In this document: piece after piece, positions 33,662 through 43,017 of the stretch
How positions within the stretch are numbered: the first letter of the stretch is position 1
Layout of the letters: every line of letters starts with the position of its first letter
Assembly (NCBI GenBank): GCA_023715865.1
Contig: JAMBOW010000001.1
Coordinates: forward strand, 2,170,001 to 2,234,000
DNA length: 64,000 nucleotides
Reading direction: 5' to 3'
From: Neobacillus mesonae
GTDB lineage: Bacteria; Bacillota; Bacilli; Paenibacillales; Paenibacillaceae
The notes under the pieces: model-generated
Database searches by the model: none
What the model was told of the DNA's origin: nothing
What the model saw: only the letters and a program-made list of their open reading frames with translations
Translations under genes and position numbers: made by a program

Positions 33662-34972
33662 TCATTTCCACTCTTCATCCAAATTTCGTATTTCCTCTCG
33701 AGATATTTTCCCTTCACCATATCTGACTTTATTGTATAAAGGAATCAATTGAGACAGAAGTGAAGCTTTGCCTTGAATATTTTTGTTCTCTGCATATTTC
33801 TGCTCCCTGAACATCTGCTCGATCTCATTAGGAGTAAGCGATAAAGGCAGCGGTTCTCCGTCCTTTCCCGCCTTTTCTGCAAATTCACGGAAGTAGTATC
33901 GAACTCTTTGATCATGATCGGTTGGAATCCGATTTTTGCGAAACATGCGCAACAAATCGTTTTTCGGTCTTTTCTCTATTGTCTCCGTTATATCAACAAA
34001 AGCTAATTTTTCCGGGATAGCAGGCTTCGGCTTTGACTTCTGCTTGGACAGAAAATAACCTCTTGCTTTCTTGAACAGACGCCACAGCTTGTATCCAATA
34101 AAGATTGTAACAGCAAGAATTGAAAGAAAGACAATCGCGTTCAGCACCCAATCCCATATGGGGGAAGGCTCGCTTTTCGGCTCAGCATCGCCGGGTGGCA
34201 GCATAGGCATTCCTCCTGGAAGCGGCTGAAAAGGCTCGATTTCCTGAGGGGGCTCTCCGCTGAATAGAGAACGGAACCAGGTCGTAAAAGCGTTCCACAA
34301 ATACTGGAACCCTTCCGAAAGCTTATTGAACGCACCAAGCACGACGACGATGATAAGAAATAAAATAAGTCTTGTTCGATTCAGCTGCACAAACCTTTTA
34401 ATTTGCGGCTTCTTTCCTTCTGGATCCAATGTCGCCCGGCGCATTTCCCTCAGATGCCTCGTCCAAATATAAGCAGCACACCCGATGATTCCGGCAGCAT
34501 AAATACTGCCCATATGAATTTCCAGTATAGCCACTCTCATCGAAACTAGACTTAAAACGAGCAGCGCCATTAATCCGATGTATTGCAGCCGTTCTGCTAT
34601 GAAGATGACGCCTATATTTCTTTTGCTCAGGATAAAGCCACGAAATGCTGTTGCACCTCCAGCCGCTCCTGCTGCAAGTATAGGTAATAGTGCAATATGG
34701 TGTTGAAGCTGCAGCCAAAGCAGCGTGCCGATCCCCGTAATGAGAATTCCGGCGATCAGCGACATGAATCCGGACATCCAAGGATTCCTTATTAAGGAAC
34801 CACAACATATACTTGCTACTGTGCTTAATAAAAGCAGAAATAATACGAACACGGGATCCGCTTGCAGACCAAACACGGATAGAAGCACTATAAGCGGATA
34901 CATATATATCAGCTCCAATAGAGCCTGAACAAAATCCGCTAGTGAAGGGGTTCTTCGATTATGTACACTCAT
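33662..34972 (-). CDS. DUF4129 membrane protein
   Basis: A 436-residue protein with about eight membrane segments in the N-terminal ~210 residues, a loop rich in Pro (PLPGGMPMLPPGDAEPKSEP), one more membrane helix near 270-290 and a soluble C-terminal domain of the DUF4129 type (RVRYYFREFAEKAGKDGEPLPLSLTPNEIEQMF). It is the last gene of the MoxR-DUF58-DUF4129 operon and overlaps DUF58 by 4 nt. In B. subtilis and relatives the third gene is a transglutaminase-like protein; here no transglutaminase domain is seen. Role unknown; usually linked to cell-envelope protein quality. Confidence 0.85.
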   Translation of the reverse strand: MSVHNRRTPSLADFVQALLELIYMYPLIVLLSVFGLQADPVFVLFLLLLSTVASICCGSLIRNPWMSGFMSLIAGILITGIGTLLWLQLQHHIALLPILAAGAAGGATAFRGFILSKRNIGVIFIAERLQYIGLMALLVLSLVSMRVAILEIHMGSIYAAGIIGCAAYIWTRHLREMRRATLDPEGKKPQIKRFVQLNRTRLILFLIIVVVLGAFNKLSEGFQYLWNAFTTWFRSLFSGEPPQEIEPFQPLPGGMPMLPPGDAEPKSEPSPIWDWVLNAIVFLSILAVTIFIGYKLWRLFKKARGYFLSKQKSKPKPAIPEKLAFVDITETIEKRPKNDLLRMFRKNRIPTDHDQRVRYYFREFAEKAGKDGEPLPLSLTPNEIEQMFREQKYAENKNIQGKASLLSQLIPLYNKVRYGEGKISREEIRNLDEEWK

Positions 34973-36078
34973 TGTCCTCCCTCCTTGCTCTGTAAGTCTG
35001 CCTCTACATACATAACACTGACCTGATTTCCGCTCCTTCTAAGCCGGCTCAGTTGCTCTTCCATAGCAGTAGATACAAATGGGGTGATTAATAAATAATC
35101 CTGTCTATCTCCTGATTCAAGCTGCCTGTCTGCTTCATCTCTAAGCACCTGCTCCATCGGCATGAGGCACTTCAGTTTAATCTCAGCCATGGCCTGCATA
35201 ATAAATTCGGTATGAAGCAAGCCGTAATCAGCGTCAATTCTTACGAGTGATTCAGAATCGGACGCAAATGCATTATGAATAAACCCTGTCTTTAAGCCCC
35301 TGCCTGCAGCATAGCTTACAGCTGTTGCGGCATAGGATAACCCTCGTTCAGCCATTTCAGGCTTAGTAACTACTTTCCACATCTCTGAAGACTCTTGAAT
35401 ATTAAATATGATGAATGACTTCGGGTCAGAGCTGAATCCTTGTTTATATACCTGCAGCTTTCCCGTTCTCGCACTAGCCGTCCAATGAATACGATTCATT
35501 GGATCACTCTCTCCATAATCTCTGACACCTTGTATAAGAAAAGGATCTTCCACGATCCATCTGGACACTTCCAGTTCACCCTGCCAAACCTCGTAACTGG
35601 ATGGCATTTCATGGTTATTCAGCAGTGCAGGAAATACTGTGATCTGAGCTGAAACCGGATGTTTTTCAACTTGTGAATAGACCCCCAGCATATCTCCGCC
35701 TGTCATTGTAACCGTCTCCAGTTGGTAGACACCGCGATGCTGACAAGTAAAGAAATGCCGTCTGGTAATCCGGGTATACGGTCTCAAGGAGAACAGACTT
35801 TGGTGGTTCTGATAGATATCCCCTTTACTGATCCCCATTTCTTCTCCGGTATGAAATAAAAAAGACGCAGGCATCATAGCTTCCAGACGAAGCCAAGGAA
35901 CGGGAAGCTTTTTTTCATTCGATATTTTCTCCACCATCTCCAGCTGATCACCGGCATAACACTGGTTTTTACCAAATTCGCGGAGATAAGAGATTTTCCT
36001 GAGTGCAGGGAAGCCAAGAATGATGCCTTGTGCAAACACAAGTACGAATCCAACGATGAGGAACCACAGCAGCTCCAT
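34969..36078 (-). CDS. DUF58 domain protein
   Basis: A 369-residue protein with one or two N-terminal membrane segments (LLWFLIVGFVLVFAQGIILGF) and the DUF58 core ending VRDYGESDPMNRIHWTASARTGKLQVYKQ, followed by a von Willebrand-like fold. DUF58 proteins pair with MoxR AAA+ ATPases, whose partner proteins they may remodel. The gene follows moxR by 3 nt and overlaps the next by 4 nt. Confidence 0.9.
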   Translation of the reverse strand: MELLWFLIVGFVLVFAQGIILGFPALRKISYLREFGKNQCYAGDQLEMVEKISNEKKLPVPWLRLEAMMPASFLFHTGEEMGISKGDIYQNHQSLFSLRPYTRITRRHFFTCQHRGVYQLETVTMTGGDMLGVYSQVEKHPVSAQITVFPALLNNHEMPSSYEVWQGELEVSRWIVEDPFLIQGVRDYGESDPMNRIHWTASARTGKLQVYKQGFSSDPKSFIIFNIQESSEMWKVVTKPEMAERGLSYAATAVSYAAGRGLKTGFIHNAFASDSESLVRIDADYGLLHTEFIMQAMAEIKLKCLMPMEQVLRDEADRQLESGDRQDYLLITPFVSTAMEEQLSRLRRSGNQVSVMYVEADLQSKEGGQ

Positions 36079-36081
36079 AGA

Positions 36082-37053
36082 TTACAGCACACTGCTTTCT
36101 GTTTTCACTCGGTCACTTGGTACCGGAATCTGGTTCATGATTTCGCTGAGCAGCGCTTCCGCCTTCCCTTCCTGCTGCTTGAATCGATGTTGGAACACGA
36201 GCCGGTGGGATAGCACAGGGAGCGCAAGAACTTTGATATCATCAGGAAGAACATATTCTCTGCCTTGAACGGCTGCACGGGCCTGAACAGCCTTCAGAAG
36301 AGCCTGTGTTCCGCGCGGGCTTACGCCGAGCGCAATGTCCGGATGATTTCTTGTCGCTTCCGCGATCCTAATAATGTAACGGAGCAGATCCTCCTGCACT
36401 TTGACTCTCCCGTATGCTGATTGGGCAGCCACAATATCACTTTGGGACAGCACGGAAGAAATTCCAGCAGCGAAACTCCCCCCCATAGTGCGGCGCAGAA
36501 TTTCGACGCTTTCATCATTAGATGGATAGCCCATGCCCATTTTGAGCATAAACCGATCCATTTGCGCCTCGGGAAGAGGAAACGTCCCTTGATTATCTAC
36601 CGGGTTTTGTGTAGCAATAACGATAAATGGTTTACTCAGTTCATGGGTATGACCATCCACACTGATTTGGCGCTCCTCCATACATTCGAGCAAGCTCGAT
36701 TGGGTTCTCGGTGTCGCCCTGTTAATTTCATCTGCTAATACGATGTTCGCAAAGAGAGGGCCTTTTCGAAATTCAAATTCTCCTTCTTTTTGATTATAGA
36801 AATGAATCCCCGTCAAATCAGAAGGCAGCAAATCAGGTGTAAATTGGACTCTTCTAAATGTACAATCCAGCGAATCAGCGATGGTTTTAGCAAGCAGTGT
36901 TTTACCTGTACCTGGGACGTCTTCAAGTAAAATATGACCGGAGGCGATCAGCGCAATCAGCAGAAAGTCTACGGTTTCCTCTTTACCTACGATCACTTTA
37001 GCTACATTTGATTTCACTTTATCGGCGATCTGAGCTATCTCATGAATTTCCAT
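36082..37053 (-). CDS. MoxR-family AAA+ ATPase
   Basis: A 323-residue MoxR ATPase: Walker A EDVPGTGKTLLAK (residues ~44-56), Walker B LADEINRATPRTQS, sensor I IATQNP, and VSPRGTQALLKAVQA near the C-terminus. Such ATPases act as chaperone-like assembly factors together with DUF58/VWA partners. It opens a three-gene operon with the DUF58 and DUF4129 genes. Confidence 0.93.
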   Translation of the reverse strand: MEIHEIAQIADKVKSNVAKVIVGKEETVDFLLIALIASGHILLEDVPGTGKTLLAKTIADSLDCTFRRVQFTPDLLPSDLTGIHFYNQKEGEFEFRKGPLFANIVLADEINRATPRTQSSLLECMEERQISVDGHTHELSKPFIVIATQNPVDNQGTFPLPEAQMDRFMLKMGMGYPSNDESVEILRRTMGGSFAAGISSVLSQSDIVAAQSAYGRVKVQEDLLRYIIRIAEATRNHPDIALGVSPRGTQALLKAVQARAAVQGREYVLPDDIKVLALPVLSHRLVFQHRFKQQEGKAEALLSEIMNQIPVPSDRVKTESSVL

Positions 37054-37149
37054 AGTAGTTTAAATCCTCCCCTTCGTAAACGTTTTCACTAATACTTTGA
37101 TTTTACCATATCTTAGGTTAGGCATGCATTTTTTTCAAAAACGAAAAGA

Positions 37150-37171
37150 AGACCCTGTATCTACAAGGTCT
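37150..37171 (-). terminator. Intrinsic terminator of pepA
   Basis: Stem AGACCTTGTA/TACAGGGTCT with a 2-nt loop region, followed in the minus sense by TCTTTTCGTTTTTG. It begins 9 nt after the pepA stop. Confidence 0.8.
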
Positions 37172-37179
37172 CCCTGCTC

Positions 37180-38706
37180 TTATCCTTTATGATCTTCATT
37201 AATAATGTATTCAGCTATCGTGCGGACCATTGCACCCGTCGCCCCTTTTGGATTAACGCCCCTTTCTTTAGAAACATATGCCGTACCTGCAATATCTAAG
37301 TGAACCCAAGGCATCCCTTCTGCAAAAGTACCCACAAAAAGTCCTGCTGTTATAGAAGCCCCATATCTCCCAGTGCTGTTTCTCAAATCCGCTACCTCAC
37401 TTCGCAGCATTTCCTCAAACTCCGGATATGCCGGAAGCGGCCATACCTTCTCACCCGCTCGTTTCGATGCCGCAATAAATTCATTCATAAATACTTCATC
37501 GTTTGAAACGGCTCCTGTAGCAACATCACCTAATGCGGATACAACGGCCCCCGTCAGAGTCGCTACATCAATCATTCGAGTCGCGCCAAGTTCTTTGGCA
37601 TAGGTCATCCCATCGGCAAGCACAAGCCTTCCCTCAGCATCCGTATTCAAAATTTCAACAGTTCTGCCGCTAAGCGTCGTAATAATATCACCTGGTTTAA
37701 AGGCATTTCCTGAAGGCATATTCTCAGCAGTCGGGATCACAACGAGTACATTCTGTTTGGGTCTTATTCGGCATAAGGTTTCGAGAGCACCCAATACTGC
37801 AGCAGCACCACCCATATCACTGATCATTTCCTCCATGCCCAAACGCGGTTTTAGAGATATTCCACCCGTATCAAAAGTAATCCCTTTTCCAACGAGACCC
37901 ACGATTTCTCCGTCCCATGAATCTCTACCCTGATATTTTATTACAATCAGCCTAGGAGGATTTACGCTGCCGACACCTACTGCGTGCAGACCGCCTAACC
38001 CCTTCTTCTTAATTTCATGCTCATCCATTACTTCATATTCAAGCCCATACCGCTTAGCCAGCTCTTCAGCCGCCTTGGAAAGATCATCCGGCACCAGCAT
38101 ATTTCCCGGTAGATTGGTCAAGTCTCTTGCGTACACTGTCCCTTCTGCAAATGCCCTTCCTCTATCCATTCCGGAGTGCCATTCCTTCTCAAATTCAGGC
38201 TGAAATACTTTATCTTGATGAAATATAAGCCGCTCGGGACCAACATATGCTTTTGGATTACGCTTGTATGTTTTGCGTCGATATGTACCCAAAATAAATC
38301 CTTCTGTCAGCACATGAGCCACTGCAGCTACATTCTGAGATAAAGAGTAGGTCAGCAAAGATGAAGGCAGTGCAAAGACGACATCGTCCGCATTCATTTT
38401 TATAGCAGCCTTAGCCGCTCGTGCCCCTATCAAGCGGAGTCCATCTGGACTTAAAGGGTGTTGTCCTATGCCTATGAGGATGAGCGTTGCTGCTGCTTCA
38501 TCATTTTTTACCGGAAGGGTAAATATTTGATTGGCCGAACCATGAAACAAACCGCTTTCTTTGACTGAAGCAATAGCTTCTTTCCATGCCTTAGGGAAAT
38601 GTCCTGATATCCATTCAGCTTCAGAGACCAAACAGATAACAGCTTGCGCATGAATAGATTCAATAGGGACGTCCGTTCTCCATAAAGTTTGAATTGAGGT
38701 ATTCAT
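37180..38706 (-). CDS. Leucyl aminopeptidase (M17)
   Basis: A 508-residue M17 cytosolic aminopeptidase. C-terminal catalytic domain motifs: VGKGITFDTGGISLKP (metal-binding Lys and Asp) and NTDAEGRLVLADG (signature NTDAEGRL), with the SMEAD-like GGAAAVLGALE stretch. Length fits the family. It should release N-terminal residues from peptides using two metal ions. The gene is single and ends at its own terminator. The name pepA is often used; I cannot decide between PepA and related paralogues from sequence. Confidence 0.92.
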   Translation of the reverse strand: MNTSIQTLWRTDVPIESIHAQAVICLVSEAEWISGHFPKAWKEAIASVKESGLFHGSANQIFTLPVKNDEAAATLILIGIGQHPLSPDGLRLIGARAAKAAIKMNADDVVFALPSSLLTYSLSQNVAAVAHVLTEGFILGTYRRKTYKRNPKAYVGPERLIFHQDKVFQPEFEKEWHSGMDRGRAFAEGTVYARDLTNLPGNMLVPDDLSKAAEELAKRYGLEYEVMDEHEIKKKGLGGLHAVGVGSVNPPRLIVIKYQGRDSWDGEIVGLVGKGITFDTGGISLKPRLGMEEMISDMGGAAAVLGALETLCRIRPKQNVLVVIPTAENMPSGNAFKPGDIITTLSGRTVEILNTDAEGRLVLADGMTYAKELGATRMIDVATLTGAVVSALGDVATGAVSNDEVFMNEFIAASKRAGEKVWPLPAYPEFEEMLRSEVADLRNSTGRYGASITAGLFVGTFAEGMPWVHLDIAGTAYVSKERGVNPKGATGAMVRTIAEYIINEDHKG

Positions 38707-38831
38707 TACAAACCTTCCTTCATTTATGTGTTTATCTCTGTATTATTTATACGGTGTTATTCACTTCCATACTACTCTTTTAATATATCTCCTTTAATAT
38801 ACCCCTAATATTCTAAATGATAAAACACAAA

Positions 38832-38863
38832 ATAGATCAGAAGCAAACCAGCCTCTGATCTAT
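38832..38863 (-). terminator. Intrinsic terminator of the PAS kinase gene
   Basis: Stem ATAGATCAGAGGC/GCTTCTGATCTAT (one wobble) followed by TTTGTGTTTT in the minus sense, 24 nt after the kinase stop. Confidence 0.85.
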
Positions 38864-38886
38864 AATTAAAGTATAAATATTAAGTT

Positions 38887-39990
38887 CTATACAAGCGGTA
38901 AAGAAATTCGGAATTCGGTGCCTTCCCCGGATTTACTGTCGACAGATATAGTGCCCCCGTGATTTTTAATGATGCGGTAACTGACTGACAGCCCTAATCC
39001 CGTCCCCGTTTCTTTTGTTGTGAAGAAGGGATCAAACAGCCTTGCTAAAGTATTATGATCCATGCCCTGTCCATTGTCACTAATGGTTATAATTACACAT
39101 TGACCTTCCTGCTGAGTATTAATCTGAATAAGACCAGGATGATCTTCACCCACATTTTCAATGGCATCCATCGCGTTCTTAACCATGTTCAGCATCACTT
39201 GCTTAATCTGCTTTACGTCTATGGATACATACTGTGGAGCTAAAGTATTGTTCAACTCAATCTGGCAGCCCTTCATCAAACCTTCACTCTCTGTAAGCAG
39301 TACCACTTCCTTAAGCAGGGATTGAACAGGGATCACTGTCTTCTGCGGAGCTGAAGGCTTGGATGAATTCAGAAATTCATAGATAATATCATTTGCCCGA
39401 TCAATCTCAGTTAAAATAATTCTTGCATATTCATCTTTACCTAGTTGAATAAGATGCGGTCTCAGTAATTGGATAAACCCTCGAATAGCGGTCAGAGGAT
39501 TGCGAATTTCGTGAGCGATCGAAGCCGAAATTTGGCCGAGCATAGCCAATTTATCATTCTGATATGCAGTTTGTTCGATTTGCTTGAAATCAGACACATC
39601 CTTTACGCTCAAAAGGAAGTTACCATCCATCTGATCTCCGTAAGTCATCGTAATGAGCCAATGCTTTCCATATTCATCAAGCACTTCATGATAGCGCTTA
39701 CGGTGGAAGATAGTCTCCCTGTATAACCTCAAAATCTTTTTCTTTTTGAAACGGCTAATGTATGGATGGCGTAGTAGCTGAACTACATCACAACCGACTA
39801 ACTGATGGCGAGGCAGCTCTAATAACTTGGCCATCTGTACATTAGTAAACGTAAGAACTCCATCACTATCAAATAACATGATTCCGCTGTCCAAATGCTC
39901 TAGAATATTCTCATAATTGCTGTTATCTAGATGCTGTAGTGGAAATACATCGTTTGCAGAAATCAATGTGTTCTGAAGCTCACTGATCAT
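38887..39990 (-). CDS. PAS-containing orphan sensor histidine kinase
   Basis: A 367-residue soluble histidine kinase. A PAS domain occupies ~27-135 (ILEHLDSGIMLFDSDGVLTFTN; residues before it lack a signal). The H-box is SIAHEIRNPLTAIRGF with His at residue 160, and the catalytic domain shows the N box (MLNMVKNAMDAI), G1 (ISDNGQGMD) and G2 (TGTGLGLSVSY). No response regulator is adjacent, which is the pattern of sporulation phosphorelay kinases (KinA-KinE), whose HEIRNPLT motif this matches. A role feeding phosphate to Spo0F is therefore likely but not shown. Start ATG follows GGGGGAG. Confidence 0.9.
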   Translation of the reverse strand: MISELQNTLISANDVFPLQHLDNSNYENILEHLDSGIMLFDSDGVLTFTNVQMAKLLELPRHQLVGCDVVQLLRHPYISRFKKKKILRLYRETIFHRKRYHEVLDEYGKHWLITMTYGDQMDGNFLLSVKDVSDFKQIEQTAYQNDKLAMLGQISASIAHEIRNPLTAIRGFIQLLRPHLIQLGKDEYARIILTEIDRANDIIYEFLNSSKPSAPQKTVIPVQSLLKEVVLLTESEGLMKGCQIELNNTLAPQYVSIDVKQIKQVMLNMVKNAMDAIENVGEDHPGLIQINTQQEGQCVIITISDNGQGMDHNTLARLFDPFFTTKETGTGLGLSVSYRIIKNHGGTISVDSKSGEGTEFRISLPLV

Positions 39991-40430
39991 ACTCAGGCTC
40001 CCCCTTTACACGTAAATGGAACTTGCCGATCGGACTACTAAACGTCACAGAACGATGACGCGGCATACCGCTATGGATCTCAAGCCGACGTCGACCATAG
40101 AGAGACATTAGGGGTCTTTCATGTCATGTACCTACGAACGTAATACGCTTAGATGAAGCACCATTGACATTATAACTGGAATGATGAAGTATGAATCACT
40201 GCACTATGGAGGTCTGTAAGCTTATCTATGCTGTAAAAGAGAAGCTTTCAAGGATATCATTATGGTGAGAGTTATGCTGTGCCGTTCAAGCAGATCTTTT
40301 ATGGGGATGTCTATTTTATCATAGACAAGTTTACTAAGCAGAGTCAACCGAAGATACTGTCGAATTGTTGGAGATAAAGGAGATATAACCTTTTCTGCAG
40401 AAATTACAGCAAGGGCTCTCCTAATACTAA
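39991..40430. other. 440-nt region without recognised gene
   Basis: Between the PAS kinase start and the terminator of the zinc-finger gene. A reading frame of 80 codons (40222-40464, minus) starts inside that terminator, lacks a ribosome binding site and shows no family; I reject it as a gene. I did not identify a riboswitch, tRNA or clear promoter here. The kinase promoter must lie within it. Confidence 0.5.
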
Positions 40431-40454
40431 AGCCCCCGTACAATGACGGAGGCT
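40431..40454 (-). terminator. Terminator-like hairpin after the zinc-finger gene
   Basis: Stem AGCCTCCGT/ACGGGGGCT (one G-T wobble) with 6-nt loop in the minus sense; the following TTAGTATTAG is only moderately T-rich. Confidence 0.6.
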
Positions 40455-40471
40455 TCATCTTCATGAATTAA

Positions 40472-40888
40472 TCATCTTCCTGTTTGGTTAGGCTTAATCT
40501 TGGAGCGTCTCTTGCTCATCACAGCGAGTCTTCGCTTTAATTCACTTTCCCATTTATGATCCTCTATATTTTTAGCGATGGAAAGCAAATCCAACGAGGT
40601 ATCTATTTGCCTTTGAATGACTTCCAGAGGATCCTCATTTTCACGATTGACACAATTTTCGTATATTGTATCCTCATCTTCCATCACATAATCTTGGAAA
40701 TCAATCTCTGAAGCGCCGTCCCCGTGGGCGTATTCCGCCAATATCTCATACTCATTTTCGACCTTATAATGGACTTCCACCCGATTACAAACCGGACAAA
40801 AGAGCAGGGGAACATTGTGGACTTGCGTTCGGTAATGTTTCAATGTTCCCTTCGTTCCGATCATACTGGCTCCACAACAAAAACTCAT
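40472..40888 (-). CDS. Small zinc-finger-like protein of unknown function
   Basis: A 138-residue protein with cysteines at CC near residue 4 and a CPVC motif near residue 31 (a YgiT/MqsA-like zinc-finger arrangement, here with CCGAS instead of CxxC at the first site). The rest is acidic with a helical, basic C-terminus (ESELKRRLAVMSKRRSKIK). I do not recognise a characterised family. It is a single gene with SD GGAGG before the start codon, ending in a terminator hairpin. Confidence 0.65.
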   Translation of the reverse strand: MSFCCGASMIGTKGTLKHYRTQVHNVPLLFCPVCNRVEVHYKVENEYEILAEYAHGDGASEIDFQDYVMEDEDTIYENCVNRENEDPLEVIQRQIDTSLDLLSIAKNIEDHKWESELKRRLAVMSKRRSKIKPNQTGR

Positions 40889-41103
40889 TTTTTGTTCACC
40901 CTCCTTGTAGACACTAAACCGGATGCTGTGTATACATTATGTTCAATAGAGTATTCTTTTACCCTATTCGTTATGACATTCCTAATTCCTCTTTATCAAA
41001 TTAAAAGGCAAGAAAAAAGATCTACATTCGTTATAACACGAAAAATGGAGGGATTAAACCCATATTCAGTAAAAATCAATGACAAAAATAGTAAGGCGAA
41101 AAA

Positions 41104-41138
41104 AGCCCTCGCAGCAGGAAAATCCTGCCTTGAGGGCT
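41104..41138 (-). terminator. Intrinsic terminator of the peroxiredoxin gene
   Basis: Stem AGCCCTC/GAGGGCT plus an inner CAGGA/TCCTG hairpin; in the minus sense it is followed by a run of T residues (plus-strand A run at 41098-41104). It lies 29 nt after the peroxiredoxin stop. Confidence 0.85.
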
Positions 41139-41167
41139 ATACTTTCGAGAAAGCATTGAAAAAGATA

Positions 41168-41707
41168 TTACAGGTTGCTGTCGCCTGGTTTCCAGTTCAT
41201 TGCACACAGTCCGCCGGATTGCAGAGCTTGAAGAACACGAAGTGTTTCTTCAACAGAGCGTCCAACGTCATTGTGGTTAACAACTTGATATTTCAATTCG
41301 CCTTCTGGGTCAATGATGAAGAGTCCGCGCAGAGCTACGCCTTCTTCTTCAATCAGTACGCCATAATCGCGTGCAACTTGTTTTGTAAGATCGGAAGCCA
41401 GTGGGAAGTTAATTTGACCCAAGCCGCCGCTGTCTTGTGGAGTGTTGATCCATGCTTTGTGGCTGTGGATAGAGTCCACGCTAACACCCAGAACTTCAGT
41501 GTCCAAAATTTTGAAATCGTTATAAGCATCGCTAAGCGCTGTAATTTCAGTTGGACATACAAAAGTGAAGTCTAGTGGATAGAAGAAAAACACCAGCCAT
41601 TTTCCACGATAATCAGACAATTGAACTTTACCGAAATCTTTTCCATCACCAGTAACGGTTTCCATTACAAAATCAGGAGCTGCTTTACCAACTAAACGTT
41701 CTGCCAT
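41168..41707 (-). CDS. ykuU: Typical 2-Cys peroxiredoxin (YkuU-like)
   Basis: A 179-residue Prx1/AhpC-type peroxiredoxin. Peroxidatic Cys51 sits in FTFVCPTE; resolving Cys168 is in GGLCAMNWKPG near the C-terminus. Thr48 and the conserved Arg in the IIDPEGELKYQ region complete the active site. Reduces H2O2 and organic peroxides. Overall closest to B. subtilis YkuU by the FYPLDFTFVCPTEITALSD and YGVLIEEEGVALRG segments. The usual GLCPANW is GLCAMNW here. Its promoter and a PerR/Fur-like box lie upstream at 41796-41858. No AhpF reductase is adjacent; thioredoxin is the probable reductant. Confidence 0.93.
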   Translation of the reverse strand: MAERLVGKAAPDFVMETVTGDGKDFGKVQLSDYRGKWLVFFFYPLDFTFVCPTEITALSDAYNDFKILDTEVLGVSVDSIHSHKAWINTPQDSGGLGQINFPLASDLTKQVARDYGVLIEEEGVALRGLFIIDPEGELKYQVVNHNDVGRSVEETLRVLQALQSGGLCAMNWKPGDSNL

Positions 41708-41795
41708 GATTAAAAATCCTCCTTATCCTATGTAAAAAAATAGATCGTTTTCTCTATATTGAGAAACTATGAAACTCACAAAGAGCACATTTAAA

Positions 41796-41824
41796 ATCCT
41801 ATCATCGGCATCTTTCAAAGTCAA
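41796..41824 (-). promoter_or_regulatory. SigA-type promoter of the peroxiredoxin gene
   Basis: Minus-strand -35 TTGACT, 17-nt spacer, -10 TAGGAT. The PerR/Fur-like box sits about 20 nt upstream of the -35. Confidence 0.65.
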
Positions 41825-41843
41825 TATTATAAACTCTATTTAA

Positions 41844-41858
41844 TGATAATGATTATAA
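41844..41858 (-). promoter_or_regulatory. PerR/Fur-type 7-1-7 box upstream of the peroxiredoxin gene
   Basis: The minus strand reads TTATAATCATTATCA. It differs from the PerR consensus TTATAATNATTATAA at one base and from the Fur 7-1-7 consensus TGATAATNATTATCA at one base, so it looks like a chimera of the two. It lies 20 nt upstream of the -35 of the peroxiredoxin promoter. Peroxide induction via PerR is the more likely role for a peroxiredoxin gene; Fur or Zur cannot be excluded. Confidence 0.65.
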
Positions 41859-41872
41859 ATAAGAAGTAAAAT

Positions 41873-41894
41873 GCAGCATTCATTCAAATGCTGC
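41873..41894 (-). terminator. Intrinsic terminator of leuB
   Basis: Perfect 8-bp stem GCAGCATT/AATGCTGC with 6-nt loop, followed by ATTTTA in the minus sense, 44 nt after the leuB stop. Confidence 0.75.
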
Positions 41895-41937
41895 ACCTTA
41901 GACGAGGAGTATTAAATTTTAACTTAACTCTCCTTTA

Positions 41938-43017
41938 TTATTTTACAATCGCTGCTACAATAAGGTCTCCCATTTCTGTAGTGCTGATTGCTTTACTCTT
42001 ATCGACCGCAATATCACTTGTGCGATGGCCGGCATCAAGCACTTCTGCAACAGCTTTCTCAATCGCGTCTGCCGCATCCTCATAGCCAAACGTCAGACGG
42101 AACATGAGAGCTACAGACAAAATCGTTGCAATCGGGTTAGCCAGTCCCTGACCAGCAATATCCGGCGCCGAACCGTGCACAGGCTCATATAGTCCGAAGC
42201 TTCCCTCACCAAGCGATGCCGATGCCAGCATTCCGATGGATCCTGTCAGCATGGCAGCTTCATCACTGAGTATGTCTCCAAACATATTTTCTGTGACGAT
42301 GACGTCGAAGCTGGATGGACGGCGCAGCAGCTGCATTGCACAGTTATCAACGAGTACATGTTCAACCTCAACATCAGGATAGTCAGGCGCAACCCGATTC
42401 ACCACTTCACGCCAGAGACGGGAAGTTTCAAGAACGTTTGCTTTATCCACCGACGCTAATTTTTTTCTGCGTTTTTGTGCCACTTCAAAAGCTTGACGAA
42501 CGATCCGCTCAACTTCCGAAACGTTGTATACACAGGTGTCTACCGCTTCTTCTCCCTGCTCCCCTTGTCTGCGGAACTTCTCTCCAAAATAGATGCCGCC
42601 TGTCAGCTCTCTAACCACCATCAAATCCGTACCTTCGAGCACTTCCGGTTTCAAAGTGGATGCATCCTTCAAACAGTCAAAGACAACAGCAGGTCTGAGG
42701 TTAGAAAATAGTCCGAGCGCCTTCCGAATACCCAGCAAACCAGTTTCCGGCCGAAGCTCTTTAGAATTGTTATCCCATTTAGGTCCTCCTACTGCCCCCA
42801 GAAGTACCGCATCTGCATCTTGACAGACATCCAGCGTTTCTTGAGGCAAAGGCGTTCCTTTCTCATCAATCGCAATTCCGCCAAATAAAGCATGCTTGGT
42901 TTCAAAAGTGTATCCGAACACTTCCTGCGTACGTCTCAACACTTTTTCCGCTTCTGCTACAACCTCTGGTCCGATGCCGTCTCCAGCAATAACAGCAATT
43001 TTTTTGACTTCTGACAT
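41938..43017 (-). CDS. leuB: 3-isopropylmalate dehydrogenase
   Basis: A 359-residue LeuB that oxidatively decarboxylates 3-isopropylmalate in leucine synthesis with NAD. The N-terminal GDGIGPEV binds the cofactor; the substrate segment [15 protein letters not shown] contains the conserved RELTGG; metal-binding Asp residues lie in [14 protein letters not shown]. Start ATG at 43017 has GGAG 9 nt upstream; a longer frame of five residues is less likely. It is not in the ilv operon (an aldo/keto reductase gene on the other strand lies between), and leuA, leuC and leuD are outside the window. Confidence 0.96.
   Translation of the reverse strand: MSEVKKIAVIAGDGIGPEVVAEAEKVLRRTQEVFGYTFETKHALFGGIAIDEKGTPLPQETLDVCQDADAVLLGAVGGPKWDNNSKELRPETGLLGIRKALGLFSNLRPAVVFDCLKDASTLKPEVLEGTDLMVVRELTGGIYFGEKFRRQGEQGEEAVDTCVYNVSEVERIVRQAFEVAQKRRKKLASVDKANVLETSRLWREVVNRVAPDYPDVEVEHVLVDNCAMQLLRRPSSFDVIVTENMFGDILSDEAAMLTGSIGMLASASLGEGSFGLYEPVHGSAPDIAGQGLANPIATILSVALMFRLTFGYEDAADAIEKAVAEVLDAGHRTSDIAVDKSKAISTTEMGDLIVAAIVK

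Noticed and set aside
40222..40464. 80-codon minus-strand ORF near 40.3 kb
   Set aside because: Begins inside a terminator hairpin, has no ribosome binding site and no recognisable family.
40724..41575. Plus-strand ORF of 283 codons across the zinc-finger and peroxiredoxin genes
   Set aside because: It is antisense to two genes with clear families, lacks a ribosome binding site and runs through a terminator.
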